From: Selaginella moellendorffii
Lineage: Eukaryota; Streptophyta; Lycopodiopsida; Selaginellales; Selaginellaceae
Assembly: GCF_000143415.4 (NCBI RefSeq)
Contig: NW_003314297.1
Span: forward strand, 1,184,148-1,248,147
Length of the DNA stretch: 64,000 bases
Reading direction: 5' to 3'
Part shown: positions 57,919 through 64,000 of the stretch, piece by piece
Position numbering within the stretch: position 1 is the stretch's first letter
Layout: each line of letters begins with the position of its first letter
Notes under the pieces: generated by a model
Database searches by the model: none
Seen by the model: only the letters and a program-made list of their open reading frames with translations
What the model was told of the DNA's origin: nothing
Program-made: the position numbers and the translations under genes

Positions 57919-58385
57919 GAAAGAAGAGTTAGATTCGAGAAAGACTGTGTGATTCGCTCCAGAGGGACAGGACTACACGTATAAATACTCGCAGAAACAA
58001 GTTGTTTGCGCCAAGCAAACAGGGAACACCCGGCAAACTAAAACACGTAATACACGATTCCCACGCCGCAATAGAAACACTTGTATCGCAGAAAAAAACT
58101 GTTCGATATGTCGACTACTATAAAAAACCGCAAATTACTTTTCTCATGTGAAACGAACTGATGCTTACCAGAAGAAGGGAAGCTCGTTTCAAGCATTGGA
58201 ATTCACCATCGGGAATTCCTCGTCGTCGTCGTCCGACTTGTAAAACCTCTCGTCTCTCTTCGGCGTCTATAATCGCCTTTCGCTGCTTCTAAGATTTCTG
58301 CCCACCACAGCCTGTTTGTTCGTGATAAATCCAAGAAGTTTTGTTCCTTTGGGTGTTTTTTCTTACGCTTACTACTAAAGCTTGC
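57919..58385. other. Spacer between cis-prenyltransferase and phosphoesterase genes
   Basis: Both neighbours are on the minus strand, so this is the promoter side of the prenyltransferase and the 3' side of the phosphoesterase. No coding sequence or RNA gene is supported. Confidence 0.45.
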
Positions 58386-59690
58386 TTATTCATCCAGTGG
58401 GAACAATACGCTCTCAGCCACAGTGTCGACTTGCTTACCCTTGATTCTCACCCACGTCTCGGTGACCTTGTCCACCCTGTTGTCGTCGGCCAGTGTCACC
58501 ACCGTGAACGCCCTCTCGGAGCTCTTGCTTCGCTCCCGCGGTACCACTGCGCCGTTCACGTACACGGTTCCATTGCTTCCAACCGCGGTCATTTTTCGCT
58601 CGCCTCCGCACAGCAACTCCTTGTGCATGTGGCCGAACACCACCAGTGGTATCTCGCATTTGCCTTCGCACGACTTGAGTGCTTCTTCCAGATCTATAAA
58701 CACAAAATCCAGAGAAAAAACAAGTCATTCGCTAGCAATTGAGTGTAACACGATGGAGCTTCATACCGGGATCGCCGTGGTCGCCAGCGCCGGGGTCGAA
58801 ATCTCGTCCGCAGATATCGCCGGGACTTGATCCCAGCCCTGCCAGAAGAAAGCTTGTGGAGAAGAAAACAGAGAAATGAAGGCTACCAGTGGGTCCATTA
58901 TGGCCGAGCACAATGATCGCATGCTCTTTTGGAGCACCGAGAGCAAGCTCCGATATCTTTGTTGCGCTTTCCTCAAGACTATGGACACCGTACCTGCATT
59001 CAGAAAGAAAGAAAGAAAGAAAAAGAAGTAAAGATGAATCCTTACTTAGGCACCAAAAGAAATGAAAAGAATGGATTGGCAAGCCTTACATCTCCTTGCA
59101 GTATGGAAAGCCGAAGAACGCTTTGCGAGGACCTCCCATGGAGAAAGGCCGCGAGCCAACGACTGAGATTTTCAGCCCAGGAAATTCCAGGCGCTTGAAT
59201 CCGACATGGCTCTCCCCGAGGCTGCAAAGCAAAGACTTTAGAGACTTGAAAGGAGAAGAAAAAGAAAACCATCACTTACAGTCTGTGCTGTTGGAGCACT
59301 GCGCTGGAAGTTTTAGAGGCATATCTTCCACTGTACCAGCAGTCATGGTTTCCCAAGATCACAGCCTTTGGCATGTCCAACTTCGACACCTCCTCCACCA
59401 ATTCCACGTCCTCATTTCCAAAATCTCCTGCTTAGTCGGAAGGATTGAGTGATCTCCCCAAGAAGCATAATTTCTACCGGTGAAGAGGACGAGATCCGGC
59501 TAAAAAGAAAGTGTCAGAGCCGGAAAATCAAAACCCCGAGACTCACATTGATGTGCCGCAATGCTTGCTCGTCCACGCTCGAATTCCAGCTCCCATGCTA
59601 AGCGATCGATCCATCGGAAAAGAATAAAGATATTTCGATCGAGCTGCTTACCACGTCGCCGACGACCGCGATGACGCGCCCTCCCCCCAT
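58386..59690 (-). CDS. Calcineurin-like metallophosphoesterase (TIGR04168 type)
   Basis: Eight exons: 59690-59652, 59597-59547, 59500-59479 (22 nt), 59427-59280, 59221-59090, 58993-58887, 58838-58767 and 58693-58386, giving 292 aa in frame. Metal-ligand motifs of the superfamily are GDVHG (split by the first intron), LFTGDFGNED, ILGNHDCW, VLGHNGPTG and GHMHKELL. TIGR04168 proteins occur in cyanobacteria and plants, which suggests a plastid ancestry, but no clear transit peptide is seen at this start (MGGGRVIAVVGDV). Substrate unknown. Confidence 0.88.
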
Positions 59691-59911
59691 CCCTAAAACC
59701 CTAGAACACGCCAACATTGCAAGACGAATCAAAAGAATAACAGAAATACCGTACTTTACACGTGTGAGATTCTTACGCGCAAGAAATATTCCACAGAACG
59801 TGTACACGTGTCAAGCTGAGACATTGACACGCGTCAAACTTCCACGTCACACTGCCAAGTGGACGAGCCAAGGAATATTCCTCCCTCCTCTACCTGGAGC
59901 TAAAGAAACTA

Positions 59912-61528
59912 CTACCAGAGGCTATGGCTGCTCCCGAGATTTTGGTCCTTGAAGCCGTCGTGCTGCGCAAACATCTCGCCGGCGTCACTAGCCATGGGCG
60001 CGGGCGTCGCGTCGCACGGCGGTATGAAGCACTCGGCCGAGAGCCCCGCCACATTGTAGGCCGCCTCGTCGATCCACCATGACTCCTCCACCCGGCTGCG
60101 TGTGTGGCACATGGACTCCTCCCCGAATCGAAACACGCTCACCACCGTGCTGCCGGCGTGCGGTACCACCGGTGCCCCCTCCTCCACCGCGCGGTACTCC
60201 CCCAGCCGCGTCTCCACCGTCACCTCCCAGTAGGACACCGCGCCGCGCGCGGCCTGGATCCTCGTCAGCTGCGAGTCTTCCATCCTCACCAGCAATCCTG
60301 AGCGTTGGCTGAAGTAGCCGAACGCCACGTGGCGTATCACCTCCTCCTCCACCTCGGGGTCCGCAGGGTCGGCCCCGGCCCCGTGACGCGCGGCGGAGGC
60401 GTCTGCCGGAGGTACCGCGCGGTACCCTGCGGTAAGTGCGTACGAGTCCGCCGCCAGCTTGAGCACGAAGCAGTCCTCGCCGTCCGTGCGCTTCTCGCCC
60501 ACGCACCGCGCGTTGAGGAACATGGAGGCGAGCGTCTTGTGGTCGAGGCCGTGCAGCGCGCGGCGCAGCGGCCGGATTGGCCCGCGGACCGACTGCGATC
60601 CCGCCATGGGGCTCTGCTTCCACACCGTCTTGGCGTCGCAGCCGGCGCGGACCTTGGTACCGCCCACCGACAGCTCCACGTACCATCTGTCCGGGAACAT
60701 CTGCCAGAGGACGAAGCTGCCGGACTCGCAGAGCTCCCTCCCGGGCCGGATGATGCTGCTGGCGGTGGTGGAAGCGGCGGTGGCGATACCGCTGGTGGTG
60801 GTGGTGGTGGTGGTGGGCATTTGCGCGCCGCCGGCGGTGGACTCGAATTCCGTGAGCACCATCTTTAGCCTCCCCGAGGCGTACGAGTTGTGGATGGACG
60901 TGTGGAGCTTTGCTCCCCCCGTGGCGGCAATGTACTGCTGGACGATGTACTGGGCGCTGCTCGTTTCCTGGCAAAAAGATCGAGCATTGGATGAGAGATC
61001 GAACCTCGAGAGGTCAAATCCAAGAACACACGAGCGCAAGAACCAAAGATCGAGCGAATTCACCGAGAATCCACTCCTAAGAAAAGACCAATTTCCGCGG
61101 CAAACAGAGCACTCGATCAAAGCAATTCCAGCGCAAGAAAAGAGGAACCCACTTGGAATTCCGCGACACGATCGGACCCTCGAGCTCGGATCGCTCAAAG
61201 AATCGCGAGAGAGAATGGATTCAGAACTTACAATTGGGCTGTCTTTGGGGCTGACGGTGGGAGGAATCTTTCCAACCGGGAAAGGGCCGAGAGAAATTCC
61301 CAGCGTCGCCAGCAGCTGCCTGGCTCTGAAGCGCTTGCTGCATTGAGCGATTCCGCCGCTGCCGCGGAGGCCGAGGTGTTGCAAGTGATTTTCCAGCTGT
61401 TCTTTCACCCATCCCTTGACGCCGTTGCTGTTCTTGGCCGCGAATTTGTCCGGGAATTCGAGCAGTGGCGGCAGCGCCTCGCCCAGCATTGCCACGGTCG
61501 GCGACTCGGAGCGTTTCCTAAACACCAT
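59912..61528 (-). CDS. DUF620 family protein
   Basis: Two exons (61528-61232 and 60967-59912) give 450 aa. The N-terminal part has GVKGWVKEQLENHLQHLGLRG and ARQLLATLGISLGPFPVGKI, then the DUF620 core: SSAQYIVQQYIAATGGAKL, FVLWQMFPDRWYVELSVGG, AVSYWEVTVETRLGEYRAVE and VEESWWIDEAAYNVAGLS. The family is plant-specific and of unknown function. The 264-bp intron has good GT-AG borders and contains no in-frame stop, so retained-intron RNA would encode an 88-residue insert. A Thr tract (TTTTTTT) lies at about residues 142-148 of the spliced protein. Confidence 0.88.
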   Translation of the reverse strand: MVFRKRSESPTVAMLGEALPPLLEFPDKFAAKNSNGVKGWVKEQLENHLQHLGLRGSGGIAQCSKRFRARQLLATLGISLGPFPVGKIPPTVSPKDSPIVSSESILSRDSLSDPSSRVRSCRGIPSGFLFSCAGIALIECSVCRGNWSFLRSGFSVNSLDLWFLRSCVLGFDLSRFDLSSNARSFCQETSSAQYIVQQYIAATGGAKLHTSIHNSYASGRLKMVLTEFESTAGGAQMPTTTTTTTSGIATAASTTASSIIRPGRELCESGSFVLWQMFPDRWYVELSVGGTKVRAGCDAKTVWKQSPMAGSQSVRGPIRPLRRALHGLDHKTLASMFLNARCVGEKRTDGEDCFVLKLAADSYALTAGYRAVPPADASAARHGAGADPADPEVEEEVIRHVAFGYFSQRSGLLVRMEDSQLTRIQAARGAVSYWEVTVETRLGEYRAVEEGAPVVPHAGSTVVSVFRFGEESMCHTRSRVEESWWIDEAAYNVAGLSAECFIPPCDATPAPMASDAGEMFAQHDGFKDQNLGSSHSLW

Positions 61529-63482
61529 TTCCTTCCCCCTCGATCGGTTCCTAGCTGAGATACTCCCGCGTCGCCATCTTTGCCTTGATCAATCCCTCCC
61601 CGAAAGAAACGCTTGATCCTTTCAAGAGGCGAGGGTTCTCTCGATCTTGCGCGTGAATCAAGCAAAGCAAAGAACAACAGTAGTGGTCTCCACAAGCCAA
61701 GAAGCTACTCTTTCTTGCTCGAAACTTTTCCAGAAACTCTCAGCAAGCATGGAGAAGCAACTTAGATCCGAAATCGATGGAAGGGCGAAGCGAGCAAGCT
61801 TTCGTTCTCTTTCTTTTGATACCACCGACAGCTCCAGACGCAGCACACACACAGACACACGATCTCCGTCTCTGGAAATCTCTAAACCCTATTCACTTCC
61901 ACCTTTAAAATACCACCTTTTACTTTCCTGCTTTCCCATTTAACTATTTTCGCAAAGGTGGCGTACCATTTCTTTTGGCAAAAGTTGGCGGTTTCCAATG
62001 CGGCGGTGGGTGGCTGATTGCCATTCATACAATTCTGACTATAGGGGACCTTCCGTACAATGGAATGAAAAACCTTGGAAGAAATGACCAGCATATGGCT
62101 AGGCTTGAAAATATTTGCCAGGACAAAATGGCTCTCGATTGCGATTGGAACTTTCGGTTTGAATGCGTCAATACACTGTAAACATTATAAAGTATTTCTT
62201 CACACGTGGTTTTGTTTTGTTGTTTTTTTTCTCAGGAAATCACGAGCTGGGCGGAAGGAGGCTTTCGGCTGCTGTCGAGATCACAGTCGCGGCCAAAAAC
62301 TAGGAAAAGAGAGCTTCTGTTAAAACTTCGCAGTTTACACCTTTGATTCGGCAGCTGCCGTGTGCGTGTGACGTCCAAACTTCCCTTTAATTACTGGAAT
62401 AGAGACCCCGTCCCCTTGGAAAACATATGGCCCAGAAAACTGAAAACTCCACGCACCATGATGCCTCGTTCTCGTCCCCCAAAGACGTGCCTCGCAGCAA
62501 CCCCGCACGTCATGCCCTAGAAACACCTTCGTCACCTTTCACATAACAATGCATATTCTAAGGTTTCCACCACCTTTTGGTAAGGCTTAGTCTCTTTCAC
62601 TGTCGTATGCTTGCATGTGCACGACCACTAGCCCATGTAGAGTGTGTAAGACGCAGTGTCTGCATCACGACGAATATCCACCGAATTTTAGTTACATTTG
62701 TTTTTTTAATTCCATCCATCAAAACTAGCCACAGTATGGCGAATCATCTCCCCACGCTACGCCGATCATCCACAGTGGGGATCTTTTTCTCTCCTCGGCC
62801 AAAATCTCGCTATGAAACCACCACGCCAGAGATCATGCCTGTGTGACGATGTGATTACTTTGGCACGTTGTAACACTCCATAGCATTTCCCTCATGCGCG
62901 CCTGTGGAAATCTTTCCTTTTCTTGCCGGCTCGTCTCACGCGAGAAAATCGCTTGAGCGCGATAAAACCCCAGATATCTGGAAAGGAAGCAAAGTCAAAC
63001 AAGCCATAAAAACTCCGCCGGAGCTGTCCGTCACGTCCTAGTCTTGCAGTCAAAGAAGAGAGAGCGAGCGGCCACAGTGCAACTCAAGAAAAAAGAGGAA
63101 AAAGCCGATAGCTTTGAGGAGAGATCCACTGGGAAAACAACACAAGCGCACATTTAAGCAAGAACTATAGAAAGAAATGTAAAGAAAGAACGAACCACGG
63201 ACAGAGAGCGAAAGCTAGCTGGAAAGGAGAAAATTGTCCTTGGTTCGTTGTAGTTTAAGTGATGAAAAGAAGGAGATTGCCAGTGTCTGTCCCAAGCCAG
63301 CAAGAGAATTCCGCAACTTATAAACGTGAGGGGAAAGTACTTGGTATGTGTAAATAGGATGAAACATGTATTTGATCTGCGTACAACAACAACACGGCTG
63401 CCTGTGTTAAAATACCAACGTACCTTTGGACTGATAGCCTGGTCGCTCAGAACAATCCAAAGCAGTCGTAATGGCATCGCCC
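61529..63482. other. Intergenic; no gene found
   Basis: Promoter side of the DUF620 gene, rich in GA/CT stretches, and non-coding sequence up to the 3' end of the gene at the window edge. Open frames here are short and have no family features. Confidence 0.45.
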
Positions 63483-64000
63483 TCAAAATCCCTTGGAGGC
63501 CTCAAGGTACTTTATTTCCCCATTTGAGTGTGGAAGAGGTGGGTCCAAACTTTCGAAGCCCAGTACTGCGTCCGTGAACGCCATCTGCACGGGCGAAAAG
63601 TTTTAAGGGTGAAGAAACTTTAAGTTTGAGACTTTGCCATTCAATAATACCTCGAGGTCATGCTCCGCGAGCCTCAGCTTCTCCTTGCAGTTCCTCACAT
63701 CCGCAAACGCTTGTTTCATCTGCGTAGAAAGAAAATAAAAAACACTAAACACTTGAGCTGATTTCTTACCTGTCTGAGGTAGTCAAGATGGCTGTTGAAC
63801 ATCGACGTAACATTTGCCAGAGACTGCTCCAGACCCTGCTTGCGAGACAAACATTGTGTTACTATCTCATCTTGCCTCCCTTGGTGAAATGTTTACCTTG
63901 TTCTTGTTCAGCATCTCTTCACTTGTTTTGTTCGCACGGTTGAGGTCGCTTTGCAAAGCCGCTACCTGACATAAACGAAAGAAAACGCACGGTTACAGCT
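63483..64000 (-). CDS. 3' end of a coiled-coil protein gene (continues past the window)
   Basis: Minus-strand exons 63965-63897, 63838-63770, 63719-63651 and 63584-63483 (stop TGA at 63485-63483) join in phase 0. The translated part has heptad-like stretches (VAALQSDLNRANKTSEEML, LEQSLANVTSMFNSHLDYL, MKQAFADVRNCKEKLRLAEH), then a short non-helical tail (LDPPLPHSNGEIKYL). The first three exons are each exactly 69 nt (23 codons). I do not recognise the family. The 5' part lies outside. Confidence 0.65.

Overview
The window looks like nuclear DNA of a seed-free vascular plant, most probably Selaginella (inference). It has compact genes with very short introns (about 50-80 bp), plant-only families (DUF620, the A_thal_3526 domain, a plant LRR receptor-like pseudokinase, DUF829/TMEM53-like hydrolase) and dense LTR-retroelement nests. 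No rRNA gene, tRNA gene, CRISPR array or prokaryotic operon was seen.

Layout. 1-201: tail of an unidentified gene. 2354-6232 (+): LRR receptor-like pseudokinase. 6740-8137 (-): GT31 beta-1,3-galactosyltransferase. 8292-10130 (+): queuine tRNA-ribosyltransferase accessory subunit. 10508-11109 and 11696-12679 (+): tandem tail-anchored RING-CH proteins. 13536-13766 (+): small membrane protein. 13950-15340 (+): TMEM53/DUF829-like hydrolase. 16.7-23.4 kb: decayed retroelements. 23725-24531 (-): divergent Dof-like zinc-finger gene. 25433-25912 (-): A_thal_3526-domain protein. 26189-30912 (-): NUP214-like nucleoporin whose FG-repeat segment appears inverted. 31338-32640 and 33130-33804: pseudogenes of a cytochrome P450 and of a chloroplast zinc-ribbon-like protein.

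34.1-57.0 kb is one large retroelement nest bounded by a diverged inverted repeat. An old non-autonomous LTR element carries a small TRIM-like element in its LTR. The TRIM carries a young 9.55-kb copy of the same non-autonomous family (5-bp target duplication ATTAA). That copy carries a solo LTR of its own family (duplication GGAAC). To its right lies a stop-riddled Ty3/gypsy chromovirus. Inserted just after its chromodomain is an apparently intact 593-bp TRIM whose identical 194-bp LTRs contain a 5S rRNA-like segment, i.e. a Cassandra-type element.

57.0-64 kb returns to genes, all on the minus strand: a plastid cis-prenyltransferase, a TIGR04168-like metallophosphoesterase, a DUF620 protein, and the 3' end of a coiled-coil gene that runs off the window.

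The genes are independent housekeeping or regulatory loci, not a pathway cluster. The notable content is structural: the nested elements, the Cassandra-like element, a coding-like minisatellite inside LTRs, the apparent inversion in the NUP214-like gene, and three GC-AG introns. Gene models were spliced by eye. For ten complete spliced models plus the intronless ones, the exons join in frame to a terminal stop.
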